Shown here in pieces: positions 52,679-64,000 of a stretch of 64,000 nucleotides of DNA (position 1 is its first letter; each line of letters begins with the position of its first letter). The stretch is from Spirodela intermedia (taxonomy: Eukaryota; Streptophyta; Magnoliopsida; Alismatales; Araceae). The DNA lies in the NCBI GenBank assembly GCA_902729315.2, contig LR746272.1, positions 13,096,327 through 13,160,326 of the forward strand. Reading direction: 5' to 3'. A model generated the notes under the pieces. It had not been told where the DNA came from. It worked only from the letters and a program-made list of their open reading frames with translations, and searched no databases. Position numbers and translations under genes: made by a program.

Positions 52679-53068
52679 CACGGGTCCAGAGTCTCCTATC
52701 TTGGAGGGGTCCTTTGACTTTTTCAGCGGGGGATCACAGGATCCGCGAGAACGAAACCTGGGACTCTCAGTGCTGACCTTCCCAGCGACGGTGTGACGCA
52801 GTGTGAGTGCATGGCGACGGTGGAGCGGAAGCTGAGGGAGATGGGGATCCCATGCATCCAGAGGACGGTGGAGGAGGGCGGCATCTCCGTCGACCAGCTC
52901 TTCTTCCACGACCCCGACGGCTTCATGATCGAGGTCTGCAACTGCGACGTCCTCCCCGTCATCCCCCTCGCCGGCGGCGACCCCGTCTGGGTCTGCAAGC
53001 GCGCCACCGAGCCGCCGCCGCAGCCACTCCCCCACCGCATCTCCGCCGCCGTGAGAGTGGAGGACTAG
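52237..53068 (+). CDS. Glyoxalase-I-family (VOC superfamily) protein (3 exons, 175 aa)
   Basis: Exons: 52237-52391, 52498-52603 and 52802-53068; joins keep frame (phase 2, then 0). A single VOC domain spans about residues 12-135: SLNHISLVCRNVERSLDFYQ, LGFIPIRRPESL, GIGIHLLQ, NPKDDHISFQ, VEEGGISVDQLFFHDPDGFM and IEVCNCD. His and Glu residues at the usual metal-site positions (NHIS, DDHIS, MIEVC) are retained. It is closest to the Arabidopsis GLYI4/GLYI7 type (At1g15380, At1g80160), small glyoxalase-I-like proteins linked to methylglyoxal and stress responses. Whether this subgroup has true lactoylglutathione lyase activity is uncertain. Both introns are short and filled with simple repeats: a TCTTCG-rich stretch in intron 1 and (GA)n in intron 2. 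Confidence 0.92.
52614..52674. repeat. (GA)n microsatellite in intron 2 of the glyoxalase-family gene
   Basis: About 30 GA units starting 11 bases after the donor site at 52604. It makes up nearly a third of the intron. Confidence 0.92.
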
Positions 53069-54988
53069 GCGCATCCCATGCACGTGCGGCGCCGAGCAGG
53101 CTCACACGTGAGACTGCTGGCCCTGACCGGTAGACTTTGTATCCGTTTGCAGAGTCACGTAAATAAATATCTCATTTTGTAGTACCCGGTTCATCGAGTC
53201 CTCTCTCTCTCTCTATTTCTAGATGTATAAGAGCTTCCGTGTTCCACTCTCTCTCTCGTCCCCTCCTTTGTCACAACTACTCTTACGACCTCCGTGACAG
53301 TACACGTGGCCGACGACCGCGAGCGGAGCCACGTGGAGTCCAGTTAGGCCAACTTCCACGCAACACGGGTAGATTCCAAATATATATATATATATATATG
53401 TATATGCTCAGATTCGTACAATAACTAAGGCCCCCACACAATCATATATTGTGTATACGCCGCCGCAAACTGCTGCCACCAGCTGGCCCATTGGAACCAC
53501 GGGGGTCCATTTCTGGGGTCCCTGGTTCTTTCGTTGACCTGTCCTTGTCAGCGTCACTAGGAATCCAAAGTACCGAATTCATGGGATTAATCCGCTGTCG
53601 AAAAAAATGCGAAGGCCTCCAGCACCGAATATACAGACATATATATATATATCTATGTTCTTCTTGGGAGAGAAATCAACGAAAAAAAAGAAGGAAAACA
53701 AGGCACCCGGGGAGGGGAGGGAGGGGGCGGCGGCAATTACCTGTCTTGGTAATGCAACCAGGACGGCTATGGACAGATGGGTCTTGTACGAGAGCTACTT
53801 ACTTGTACGCATTGATTTCAGAGTCCTGAGCACGGTAATCCTGGCGTGCTGTGAATGAGAGAGAAAGAAGGCGAGAGAGAGAGAGAGAGAGGGCTGGGGG
53901 CGGGGGACATCCATGGAACATGGCCTCTCGCCACACAAACCTGTGGGATAAAGATGAATAAAATCTGGTGCTCGTCATTAAAATAGTACAAAAATAGAGG
54001 ATGGCCTGAAAAATTAACAATCTAATTTTTGAACAAGAAATAATCACAGGACATGAACGGCGCCATTCTATTGAAAATTATAGAGCTCAGAGCGAGGAGA
54101 TTTGCACAGAAGCATTCCAATCCCTGCTATAAGAACTTCTCGAATGGTATCTGAAGAACCCTCTTTTATAGTATCATGCAGAGCTAACCATAGAAATGCC
54201 CGAGTGTTCAACCACATATATAGATGACATAATCAATCCGAGGGGGGGGAAAAGGAAGTCCGAGTCCTAAGAGGTGCAGATCCGTCTGAATTTCTCCTAC
54301 ACAGACAGGTCGAGGGAACGCAGGGCTTCCCGACAAAACCTAGTAAAAGAATGAAGGCCATAAGCACATTTATCAAGTTGGGAGAAAAAGGATTCATGGT
54401 CAAGAACAGAAATATTCAAATGCAAAAACCCTTTAATTTGATCCTACGGATTCCTAAGCCAGCAACAAATGGACGGTTTTTGTTTAATGAAGAGGATGAA
54501 AATAACGAACGGATCAAACATTGGAAGGTAGATAATTGTTGCTTTGGAAACGGTTGATATTTACAATTTAGTCAAGGCAGAATTTCAAATCTACTAGATA
54601 TCTGCGACGACAATTGCTCGATTTTCTCGCACAAGAAAAGATACAAGATATCTCCAAACCGTACATTCCAACTTTAACTTGTTAGCTCTGAGCTACGATC
54701 ATTTCTTGCATTGATGATTGAGTTTAAAAAACATAACCTAAGATTAGGTTTAATTAAACGGCAAAAACAGAATGTAACCAATATAAATCATCACATCACA
54801 AAATTTCCGTCCCTCACCTTGATATGATTATCAATTACAATTTCAAAGGACTATAGTCTATGACGAACATCTTTAATGTACCTTTAACCACCGGAAATAT
54901 ATTAGATGAGTGCAGCTCTACTTCATTATACCTAAAAAAATGGTCTTGCTCAATTGTATAAATTTAAGGGAAGTTATTAAATACAAAT

Positions 54989-55052
<64 letters not shown>

Positions 55053-55911
55053 CAAAACCTTGATTTCCATTCACACATTCTATCATAAACTCTATCTGTT
55101 TGGCTGTTAGCCAATCCATATATCTGGCCGTTCCAATGGGTAAGGGTGCCATTCTCCAATAACGTTAGTGTTGATATGATACACAATCACCACCTGTCAG
55201 ATGGCACATCCCTAAGATAATGTTGAGCGAGGAACCCCCAATCCGTCTCACAAAACGTTAGAAACTTCCTCTCTCATTGAGAAATCTCATTCTCTTCCTA
55301 CCTTGGAACAGACTATAAAGAGAATACATAAGTTCCATAAACTCTCTCCCATTCTCTCATAAATATTCTGGCTCTTTGCCATAAGAGAAGCGAAATCTAA
55401 AGTTTCTTGTTACCGATAACAATCTCTCACCAGATCACTACATGCCTCCTTGTAAAGGGCTAGCCCACCAACCGTTGACAGCATGCTAGCTCTTGTCACT
55501 TATGCTGGCGGTGGCCCAAATTAGTTTATTAGAAAAACAGCAACGATACTGTTGATGTGGGTGTGGCAAAAATTCATTCACAGCATAATACAACTAAAGT
55601 TTTCGTCTTCTCCTTCAACCAAAGGACACATTATGCAGGATGGGTTCCTTAAGATAAGAGGAAGGATAAGGGATACCAAAATGGGCATTTACAGGAGGAA
55701 AAACTGTCCTTTATGATGTCATTATCAAAGCTGAAAATCAATATTTGGATGCTCTGAACAAAATGCTATTTTCTGAACAACACATAATCACGTCTTTAGT
55801 ATAAATATAATACTTAGAATGATCTGCTGATAATGCAAAGAGTTTGACGTTCTAAAAAAAAATAACCACTAAGAGGTAATGACGGCGTGGATGCACCTTT
55901 GACTGTCGACC
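53069..55911. other. Intergenic region between the glyoxalase-family and DnaJ genes
   Basis: Contains the two converging 3' UTRs and otherwise AT-rich sequence without recognisable genes. Simple repeats lie at 53379-53404 (TA), 53637-53655 (TA), 53873-53891 (GA) and 54992-55051 (TA then TG). Confidence 0.45.
54992..55051. repeat. Compound (TA)n(TG)n microsatellite
   Basis: About 14 TA units pass directly into about 16 TG units with no interruption. Confidence 0.93.
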
Positions 55912-57036
55912 TCATGCTGTCGCTGTCGCTGTTGCTGCAGCCTCATACCTCCGAAGCATGTCACAGTGTGGAGTCTTATTTGTAAATCCCCACCGTTGCT
56001 GCTGCAACTCATTCCGACAATGATGCGAAACAATCTCAACATAGTCTCGCTCTATTCGCTCCTCAAGCTCCATCCTATTAGCACTCCGGTCAGGATATTC
56101 TCGCTCAAATTTCCCTGGCTTGACATAGTATGGCACACCCTTCCCTGTCTCTAGGCGTTGATCATAAGGATAAACCCGTGAAAGCACATAAGGTGGCTCA
56201 GAGGATGGGAGGAAGTTCAAGAGAAGCAGAAGTATCACAGGCAATAATTGAATCAGTGTGCGGGTGTTAAAACCAGCAGACCCTTGCATATCATTATAGG
56301 CGGGCCCTCCCCTGCCACCGGTTCTAAACCTGAAGGTACCAAAGGGAGTCGGTGTTTGCTGCATTCCGCCAAAGAAGAAATTCCTGAAGATCTCATCGGC
56401 ATCAAAATCAGCATCGTAATGCCCTCCGAATCCATTCATGTCTCGTCTTGCTGCATTCCTGATGTAAGTGGGTTCTTCCTCAGACCCACTAACATCATAC
56501 GCTCTCCTCTTCCCCTCATTGCTAAGACATTGGAAGGCTTTGGACACTGCCTTGAAGGCCTCCTCTGCGCCAGGTGCTTTGTTCTTGTCTGGGTGGACCT
56601 TCAAGGATAGTTTCCTATAGGCCTTCCTGACGTCTTCCACCGTGCAATCTCGCTCTAACCCAAGTATCTGATAATAATCCTTCTGCCTCTTTATCTGCCT
56701 GATAATACTGACCTGTTCTTCGCTGTATTCCCTCGACGATGACCCGTTGGGGGAAACACCACTTTTAGAACGTGCAGCTGATGAAGACGACGATCCTATA
56801 TCCGATCTGCTCGACACATCGGGATGGCCTCCACCGTGACTGCTAGAATCTGAAGCCGTAGGATGCTCATCAGAATCTGCACCATGAATCTTTGATAGGA
56901 GATCGTCGACTGCGAGGGAAGGGTCAAGACGTCGAGCCTTGGAAAGAAACTTAAGGGCCCGGACCCGATCGCCGGCCTCCACGGCTTCCTTGCCGATTCT
57001 GAAGCACTTCAACGCCTCGTCCTTGTTCCCATCCAT
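55912..57036 (-). CDS. ER-type DnaJ protein with DUF1977 (DNAJB12/B14-like), 374 aa
   Basis: Intronless. The start at 57036 (MDGNKDEALKCFRIGKEA) matches the family; an in-frame ATG 20 codons upstream is less likely. An N-terminal helical motif (about residues 1-50) is followed by a Ser-rich linker. The J domain lies at about 119-184 with an intact HPD at 148-150, followed by a Gly/Phe-rich stretch (about 200-245). One membrane helix (LIQLLPVILLLLLNFL, about 261-276) precedes the DUF1977 tail (about 278-370). This architecture is that of ER-membrane J-proteins with the J domain in the cytosol, where they recruit Hsp70 for membrane-protein quality control. The C terminus ends in a short Ala-Thr run. 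The gene faces the PPR gene at 58285 divergently. Confidence 0.92.
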   Translation of the reverse strand: MDGNKDEALKCFRIGKEAVEAGDRVRALKFLSKARRLDPSLAVDDLLSKIHGADSDEHPTASDSSSHGGGHPDVSSRSDIGSSSSSAARSKSGVSPNGSSSREYSEEQVSIIRQIKRQKDYYQILGLERDCTVEDVRKAYRKLSLKVHPDKNKAPGAEEAFKAVSKAFQCLSNEGKRRAYDVSGSEEEPTYIRNAARRDMNGFGGHYDADFDADEIFRNFFFGGMQQTPTPFGTFRFRTGGRGGPAYNDMQGSAGFNTRTLIQLLPVILLLLLNFLPSSEPPYVLSRVYPYDQRLETGKGVPYYVKPGKFEREYPDRSANRMELEERIERDYVEIVSHHCRNELQQQRWGFTNKTPHCDMLRRYEAAATATATA

Positions 57037-58284
57037 GACTGGATGCACCCTAAGGCTTTCCAACTCAGAAAACCTGTGCATCATGGAAACTCTCATCGCG
57101 TCATCGTCTAATTAAACCTACCGAGAAAAAATAGACAAAACAAATAGAGAGAGAGAGAGAGAGAGAGAGAATTGATGTAATCCATAAGAATAAAGGAGAT
57201 TATGGAACATATTTCATTCTCAATGAAGAAATAGAAGCCACCTTAAACTTACAGGGGAGATCGAGCTCTCCAAGCCGTTGAAAAGAGAGGCTAGATCAGT
57301 TTTTTTCCCCGAACCTCGTCTCGCCGGTTCCTCTTCCTTTTACCCTCGGCTAGGGATCTGATCCTGCCGTTTTTGCGCCACGGAGGGGGCTTCTTCGGCC
57401 AGAAAACCTCCCCCTTCCCCTCCCCGTCTCACGGCAGCGGAAAATTGGGTATGGAGAAGAAAGAGAGAGGGAAGGGGGCCGAGATTTCTCGGCAGGCTCC
57501 TCTCAGGTCTTTAGAGGGCCTCCGAAGACCTCCACCTCATCGGATGCATCAGAACCGTTCCTCACGGCCACAGAAAGACCGCAGACTTTGAAGTCCATTT
57601 GATCCAGCGGTAACCCCTCTGCCACGCGGCCTGCTCTTTTCGACTTGATCCAACGGTCTCGCCGAATGGCGTGCGGCTGCGATGCACGTCCAAACCGTCT
57701 GATTGCTGAGGCCCCCGAAAAAACCCTCTCTCCATCGGTCCATCTCGACCGTTGAAGATCACGATCTTCCCGTTGCGGACTTTGTCTGTCCATCTCTTCG
57801 CCGTTCTGCGCTCTGTATTTCACAAAGATGCGAGTCTCCCCGCCGACGCCTCTCTTTCTCTCTCTCTCTCTTCTGAGCTCCCCCTTGCTTCCCGCAGAAA
57901 AAAAGACCAAGAGACGGGAGGAGGCTGGGGGGGAAGGAAGAAGCTATATAAAATTTGGAAAACAGCGGCAGTTGCAGTGGCAGCAGCGTCTAGGGTTTTT
58001 TGGCTTTCGCCGCTAAATCTTGGTTGCTCTGGGATGGTCCCAGCGGAAATGGATGCCTGGGATGGTCGTCTTCACTGGCTTCGGCTGCCGACCCTGGGTT
58101 CTTCTCCTTCCTCCTCACTTCGGTTAGGTTTCTGCTTCCGATCTGTTGCCTGTGATTAGCTCTCTCTCTTTCTTCCCCGGTTCCCGGTGTTCGTTCTATC
58201 CGAACTTTGTTGGGATGCGCAGCGCTCTGGAAGAGGGGAAGCTTTTGAAGAGTCGGAGTCGGAGATTCCCCGGGTCTCCGGAAC
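57037..58284. promoter_or_regulatory. Divergent region between the DnaJ and PPR genes, with a telo-box
   Basis: About 1.25 kb shared between two outward-facing genes. A GA run (57146-57170) lies in the probable DnaJ leader. Several GATCCA(A/G)CGGT-like short motifs occur at 57600-57660. A telo-box (TAGGGTTTT at 57991-57999) lies about 290 bases upstream of the PPR ATG, a common position in genes for organelle proteins. Confidence 0.5.
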
Positions 58285-59637
58285 ATGCTCTCCCTGCGCG
58301 TGGTCCGCAGACTCTGTGCCGTCGCTGACACCGCCGCCGTCGCCGCCATCGCCGCCGGCCTCTCCCAGCCCAAATCCAAGTCCCCTCTCGTCTCCTCCAC
58401 CGACAGCATTGGCCCCCCATCATCCCCTGACGACCCTCCCCACCCTGCTCCAGCTGATTCAATCCTTCCGACGAGCCAGCCCCCACAACCCGTTTCTGAA
58501 TCTAAACAGGATCCAGGCTCAGACCTAGGGCTCGTCTCTGAGCCTGCTCTGACGAGGCTCAAGAAGCAGAGGGACCCGGAGAAGCTCTTCCTCATCTTCC
58601 AGTCCAATGCCCAGAACCGCCTCGTCGTCGAGAACCGCTTCGCCTTCGAGGACACGGTCGCCCGCCTCGCCGGTGCCCGCCGCAGCGACCTCATCGAGCA
58701 GCTTCTCGAGCAGCAGAAGGCTTTGCCGCAGGGCCGGCGAGAAGGGTTCGTCATGCGCATCATCACGCTCTACGGGAAGGCCGGGATGCCCGGCCACGCC
58801 CTTAGGACGTTCGACGAAATGCCTCTATACGGCTGCCCGAGAACTGTCAAATCCTTCAACGCCACCCTTCGGGTCCTCTGCAAATCTCGATGCCTCGACT
58901 GGATTCAGACCTTCGTGGAGCATGCTCCTGCTAAATACGGGATACTGTTGGATGAGATCTCCTACAACATATTCATCAAGGTTCTGTGTGAAGCGGGCAG
59001 CCTGGAGTCTGCTTACCTCGTCATGGTGGAGATGGAGAAGGTGAAGATCAAGCCCGACGTTGTCACCTACACCACTCTCATGGCTGCGTTTTACAAGCAC
59101 GGGCGGCGAGAGATCGGTGCCGGGCTGTGGAACCTGATGGTGCTCAGAGGATGCCCGCCGAACCTCGCCGCCTTCAACGTCAGGATCCAGCATCTGATCA
59201 ACAGGAACAAGGCGTGGCAGGCGAAGAACTTGATGAAGAAGATGGCGGGTTCCGGTATCAATCCCGATGAGTTGACCTTCAATCTGATCATAAAGGGATT
59301 CTGCCGAATGGGTGAGATCGAAACGGCGAAACGGATCTTTCTGGCCATGCGCGACAGCGGCTGCCAGCCCAACAGCAAGATCTACCAGACGATGGTCCAT
59401 TATCTCTGCAAGGCCAGGGAATTCGAGCTCGCGTGCAGGCTATGCCGGGACAGCATGGAGAAAAGCTGGTTCCCGAGCATTCCAACCATGCAGAACCTGC
59501 TCGAAGGGCTGATGTCCATCTCCAAGGCCCAGAGCGCGGAGGAGATCATAAGCTTGGTTCGTGCCAGGGTTCCTCCGTACTCCGCGCGCGAGATGGAGTC
59601 CCTTCGATCTGCGGCTTCCCCTACCAGGAGGAGATGA
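58285..59637 (+). CDS. P-class PPR protein, probably mitochondrial (At1g80150-like), 450 aa
   Basis: Single exon. The N terminus (MLSLRVVRRLCAVA) is Arg-rich and amphipathic, fitting mitochondrial import. After a Pro/Ser-rich linker and LKKQRDPEKLFLIFQSNA, P-type 35-residue repeats follow (for example KSFNATLRVLCKSRC, ISYNIFIKVLCEAGSLESA, VTYTTLMAAFYKHGRRE, LTFNLIIKGFCRMGEIETA, KIYQTMVHYLCKARE). No E or DYW extension is present, so it belongs to the P subfamily, usually involved in RNA stability, splicing or translation. The block FAFEDTVARLAGA...QGRREGFVMRIITLYGKAGM matches Arabidopsis At1g80150. Its RNA target is unknown. Confidence 0.9.
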   Translation: MLSLRVVRRLCAVADTAAVAAIAAGLSQPKSKSPLVSSTDSIGPPSSPDDPPHPAPADSILPTSQPPQPVSESKQDPGSDLGLVSEPALTRLKKQRDPEKLFLIFQSNAQNRLVVENRFAFEDTVARLAGARRSDLIEQLLEQQKALPQGRREGFVMRIITLYGKAGMPGHALRTFDEMPLYGCPRTVKSFNATLRVLCKSRCLDWIQTFVEHAPAKYGILLDEISYNIFIKVLCEAGSLESAYLVMVEMEKVKIKPDVVTYTTLMAAFYKHGRREIGAGLWNLMVLRGCPPNLAAFNVRIQHLINRNKAWQAKNLMKKMAGSGINPDELTFNLIIKGFCRMGEIETAKRIFLAMRDSGCQPNSKIYQTMVHYLCKAREFELACRLCRDSMEKSWFPSIPTMQNLLEGLMSISKAQSAEEIISLVRARVPPYSAREMESLRSAASPTRRR

Positions 59638-59832
59638 GAGGAGATGAGATTTCGCCAGAGATTCTTTCCCTGTATAGCTAGCTCTCAGGCGCTTCCACCC
59701 ATTATTTCGTTGATTGTGTTCGCCGCACCCATGCAACCGGGTGTATATTATTCATCATTTAAAAAAAAAACAGGAAACAGAAGTCAACGCAAAAGCTTTT
59801 CAACTATATACATATATTTATATACATATATA

Positions 59833-59870
59833 TACAGAGAGACAGAGAGAGACAGACAGACAGACAGAGA

Positions 59871-59910
<40 letters not shown>

Positions 59911-59927
59911 GGGAGAGAGAGAGACAG
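59833..59927. repeat. Compound (GACA)/(GA)n microsatellite
   Basis: AGAGACAGAC-type units grade into a long GA run with two interruptions, preceded by a TATA-rich patch (59806-59834). It lies about 200 bases after the PPR stop codon. Confidence 0.9.
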
Positions 59928-60249
59928 ATTTCTTATGGCCCTAGCTTCTGTATAGTATTAGGGGATATGGAGGAGGAAGAAGACGGCGATTCCGTTGCCG
60001 GTTGAGACACCGACCCAACGGTTTGGTTCGGATGTTATCCATTAGGGCAGGTCCGATCGAGATCCGTCGTGGGAGTTGAGGACGCCAGCGTGACACGTCA
60101 GTTCTCGCTACGGTCGCCACCTGGCGCTTCCAAAAGTCAGTTGCTTAAAAAGCTGCATGTGGGTCCCAGAGGCACCCCTGTCTTCTTCGTTTCCCTTTTC
60201 ATCTGTGCCGTTGGGGCAGGCGCCGCGTCTCTCCCGGTGATCGCCGTCG
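59928..60249. other. Upstream region of the AFG1-like ATPase gene
   Basis: GC-rich sequence of about 320 bases containing the probable promoter and 5' UTR. No clear TATA box or other motif was recognised. Confidence 0.35.
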
Positions 60250-63200
60250 ATGAAGGGCCTCCTCTCCCGGGCGATCCTCCGGCACACGGCTGGCGGGGTC
60301 TTCGGAGGGGGAGCCGACGCTGGTCTCCTCAGGGTTGGCGCCCGTGACTTCTGCAATCGCTGTTGGGACTCCTCGCCTTCTCGGCGTCCGGGTGAGCTCC
60401 TCTATGAGAGTATAATTTCTGCGAAGGATGGTTAGACATTAGTGGCCCATCTATGAATGCCATATGCTCTTAAGATACACTCGAGTTACCTAGCCATCTT
60501 GGACTTCCATGAGATTTTTTTATATATGTTTAGGTAACCTCTCACAGCCAATAGCTTTTATCGCACAATGCATTTGCTTCGTGCCCAGCAAATTCTGCTG
60601 AATTGCTTTCAATTATCTCTTGTCACGGCCATGTTATGCACTGCTTAGGGATCGTGCAGTTCGACAGAAGATTGAGATAAAATCTCATTTTTTGTATTTT
60701 CAGCATCGCCATTTTCATCCGAGGAGAGGTTTCAGGAATTTCTTAAAACTGCGAGTTTATTTCAGTTTTTTTACATAAAGAAACGCCTAAAAAAGATGGG
60801 AAGAAAAGAAAACCTTGTACGAGGGAAAAGGTGCTATAGTTTACATTGGTTTCGCAGACAGATTTTCCGAACTAGTTGTTTTAATTAGTGCTGAATTGAA
60901 AACCAACTTTAGCAAATTCTCTTGATTCTCAGCATCAATCAGTCAGTTGACTAAATTGATAAAATTTTCTCGTAATTTTTTTGGTTGAAGGCCCACTGGA
61001 ACTCTATAGAAGACTAGTTATGGAGGGGAAATTGCAGCATGATAATCACCAGGAAAAGGTGGCGTCTGAGTTGGAAGATCTACTTGGAAGGCTGAAGAAG
61101 TATGAGAAAGAAATGCAAGATTATCATGTAAGTTTCTGTACTCATCAATGCCATAAGGTCCAATTTATTGAAATCTAGAGAAGTAATTTCCAAGATATAT
61201 TTTTCCTCTTTATGACATCTTTAGGCTAAACTCGCAATGTGGGAGAACAATAGAGAGAGTGAGAGGCGAAAGCTGTTGATGGAGGAGGCTCAGGTTAAAC
61301 AGAAGGATGGGCTATATCACAGTGGTTTTGTTGATAAATGGTTATCACGGTACAAAAATATGCACTTAATGAAAATGAAGGAAAATGCTATAAATTTTCT
61401 TGTCTTATCACCTTCTTTTATTTCCAAGATTGCGTGTGGGCACATGTACCAAACTTGTTAATTAGGCATTTCGCGATGGTTAATGTGGAATGTCTGTAAA
61501 TTCATTGCCATAAAAATCATACTCGAACTCTGTTGTTCCATTTGGGGCACAACAACCTAGCTACTCGACAAATAATCACCAGTATAATGGTCTATCACAA
61601 TTTTTATTAGAACTCAAAATAATGTTGCTTTCATATTGATAAATCTTTTATGGAGGAAAAAAGAAAGGCACTGAGAACTCGGTTCGTATAATAAAAAATT
61701 CCATCCGGTAAAATTTTAAATATCGAAATTACTGTTGAACTTTGCCATTAAAGCCTTGTGATTAATACTGCAACACATTCTGCTGTAATGCCTGTCACTA
61801 ATTATTTCATAAGGGAAGTTGACAGAAAGTTCCTGTTTCCTGCCCTAATATATTTCTTGAAAAGGTAATGGGAACAATAAGTTTCCAAACTTCTCAAACA
61901 TTTGCTACTCTCTACACCCTCTACCCAACGAGCTCTTTTGAACGGTCGAAATTTTTCCACACAAGACTTTGCGGACATTTTCCAATGTGAAACATTCTTC
62001 CATATATTTAAAAGTACTCCACTAACTTTTCTTATTTATACTACCAGTTTTGTTTGTGACACTGTTGAGAGAAGATGAAGTGACGTAGCTCAAGTGACAT
62101 CTGCAAGTAGGGTAGATCACATGGAACATGCATTATATAAAGAGCTTGATTTGCATTTCGTTGCCCTCATTTTTTGTCATTATTGAGCAACGTATGAGGT
62201 TATGAATCAGAGGTTTTGAGGAGTGTTTCTAGTCCTCTCCTGCTCATACTCCCAGACGTCCGTATGACATTCAAATTTCCACATTGTAGGGTAATTATAT
62301 ATTTTCCTCCCAATTATTTTTCATACTCAACTTGACGTTCATGCTCTCGTAGAAAAGCATGTCTTCCTGTGAAAACTACCTGTTGAAGATTTCCATTGCT
62401 TTTGTGCCATCTCTTATTTACTGTCACTGAACACGTTCATTTTTCTTTTGCTATTGTTATTTTTATGGACACATTTCTATTTATCTTCTCACTTTTAGTG
62501 GTAGATTTCCCCCAACGCAATCCACAAACTGAAATTCCACGAATCCAGCTTTTTTTTTCAGTTATTTTCTCTTGTCCATGGTAGTATGGTTTTATTTCCT
62601 CAAAACAGATGCTCAGGAATTTCGTGATACAATTGGAAGGCAGCGGCATCTTTTTTCTCCAGATTTGAGGCTAGGTGCTATTTTGTAAATGTTATGGAAA
62701 ATTTCAAGAAATATGGGGGGGATATGTGATCTGATGTGAAAAAGTAAATGAAAAGGTAAGAAATGTATTAATGGATAATAATTTATGTAATTGTGTAAAG
62801 AAACAATTTTTCTGTCACAGTTATTTTCGGCTTCGAAGTTCAGAAAAAAAGAATTAATCATACTACATAGAAACAGTCGATAGATAGCATAGCATTGCCC
62901 ATTAGTATAATGCAAATTCACAGCTTTTTTTGAATCCGTGTCATCTAGGTGCCATATCTTATGTATTATATTTCACGGAATGCTTAACGCACTTATTTAC
63001 TCTTCATATTGCTTCACTTTCAGTTTCTATCTTTTGACTGGTGGTTATGCTCTCAGGAGGAGAAACGAGAATATAGAGGCTGGAGTTGGTAGAATGGTTT
63101 CATATCTTAACCGAGAGAAGAAGTTGGACTCATTTGTAGGCCGCCGTCCTATTGCTCCCCTTGCACCAAAAGGACTCTATTTGTATGGGAATGTTGGAAG

Positions 63201-64000
63201 TGGTACATTTCCAATATCAAACATGTTTCTGACATCATTAGACATATCTTTTTCCATCTTTTAACGCAAAATTTCTAGTGTGCAATGCTTTCCCTCTTTT
63301 TCCTCACATCTAATTTCTTTTTCTTCTTGGAAAGGTAGACCAGAATGCTTGCTCCTTTTTTCCTCTCTCCCTGATGCTTACATCCCTTTCTCCTCTAGAA
63401 TTTGTTTCATAGATGCACATTAAAGTTGTTTAATCTGAAGGAAGATCTATATATTACGCAGGAAAGACCATGTTAATGGACATGTTTTATAGTGCCACTG
63501 AAGGTATTGTTAAGCATCGGCGAAGGTTTCATTTTCATGAGGTAAAATTTATACTTTAGATTTTATTTTTTATCAAATGGTAACTCCAAAGGTTGCCACG
63601 GCGAAATTTATTTGTCCGTAATTTTCTTTTGTTCTTATTTCTACACATTCAGGCCATGCTTGAGATTCATGAACACATGCACAACGTATGGAAAAACCAG
63701 ATTGAAGAAAAATCTTTCCAATCAGGTGTCTTCAATTGGATTGATAACCTACCATTTGACAGAAGAGTGAAAGAATGGTTGATGGGTGAAGAAAGATACA
63801 AAGAAGAAGCACAAATGAAACATATTCTTCCTGCTGTGGCAGACAAATTTCTTGTAGACAGGCAGGTTGATCAGCGTGGTGCCAGCATCCTTTGTTTTGA
63901 TGAGATACAGGTATAGAGGGAATTACATCACTTTTGTAGTGATCGTTTTTTCTTGAACAAAGCCGCAGAAATATGCATTATATGCCGTTTTCTCGATGGA
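60250..64000 (+). CDS. AFG1-like (LACE1) mitochondrial AAA-type ATPase, 5' part, runs off the right edge
   Basis: Exons in the window: 60250-60391, 60991-61127, 61225-61349, 63057-63202, 63462-63541 and 63653-63910, all in frame (296 codons so far). The gene continues past 64000. An Arg-rich N terminus (MKGLLSRAILRHT) fits a mitochondrial presequence. Exons 2-3 encode GPLELYRRLVMEGKLQHD and a charged helical segment (ELEDLLGRLKKYEKEMQDYH, NNRESERRKLLMEEA). Exon 4 ends in KGLYLYGNVGSG, and exon 5 completes the Walker A GNVGSGKT (about residues 178-185). Exon 6 ends in the Walker B ILCFDEIQ. This matches the plant AFG1 group with the N-terminal coiled segment (At2g25530/At4g28070-like). In yeast and animals, AFG1/LACE1 helps degrade mitochondrially encoded respiratory-chain subunits. 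Intron 3 is 1.7 kb. Confidence 0.93.

Overview
The window is nuclear DNA from a flowering plant, most likely a monocot outside the grasses. Genes contain spliceosomal introns and have GC-rich third positions. HY5 and CESA1 copies read like monocot orthologues, and LTR retrotransposon remains and long (GA/CT)n microsatellites are abundant. The species cannot be named from sequence alone. No bacterial operon, phage, CRISPR array, rRNA or tRNA gene was seen.

Layout. Left gene-rich part (1-18.2 kb): 5' end of an AGC protein kinase (-), an intronless OTP82-like editing-factor PPR gene lacking a DYW domain (-), an F-box/kelch-type gene (+), OCP3 (+, 4 exons), HY5 (+, 4 exons) and a full-length ABCC3-type ABC transporter (-, 9 exons, 1484 aa, one GC-AG intron). 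Next is a repeat block (about 18.8-26.9 kb) holding a decayed minus-strand Ty3/gypsy element between two long terminal repeats that have decayed very unequally. The middle gene island (27.9-36.6 kb) has a CESA1-type cellulose synthase (+, 12 exons) whose zinc-finger exons are absent, and a convergent TRAPPC2/sedlin gene (-, 5 exons) with a U12-type AT-AC intron. A second repeat block (37.0-50.9 kb) nests a plus-strand gypsy element, a minus-strand gypsy element with a CpG-rich LTR-like insert, and a plus-strand Ty1/copia element ending in an LTR. The right gene-rich part (51.9-64 kb) has a glyoxalase-I-family gene (+), a DnaJ/DUF1977 ER J-protein (-), a P-class PPR protein (+) and the first six exons of an AFG1-like mitochondrial ATPase (+, runs off the window).

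Functional links are loose, as usual in plants. OTP82 and OCP3 have both been linked to editing of plastid ndhB transcripts and lie about 2 kb apart. HY5 lies among genes whose upstream regions carry bZIP-type elements (TGACGTCA, TGACGT, three CACGTG cores). The glyoxalase and At1g80150-like PPR genes appear to keep an ancestral neighbourhood shared with Arabidopsis.

Exon coordinates were set by hand from reading frame, family similarity and splice-site consensus. All coding joins below keep the frame. UTR ends, promoters and transposon borders are approximate.
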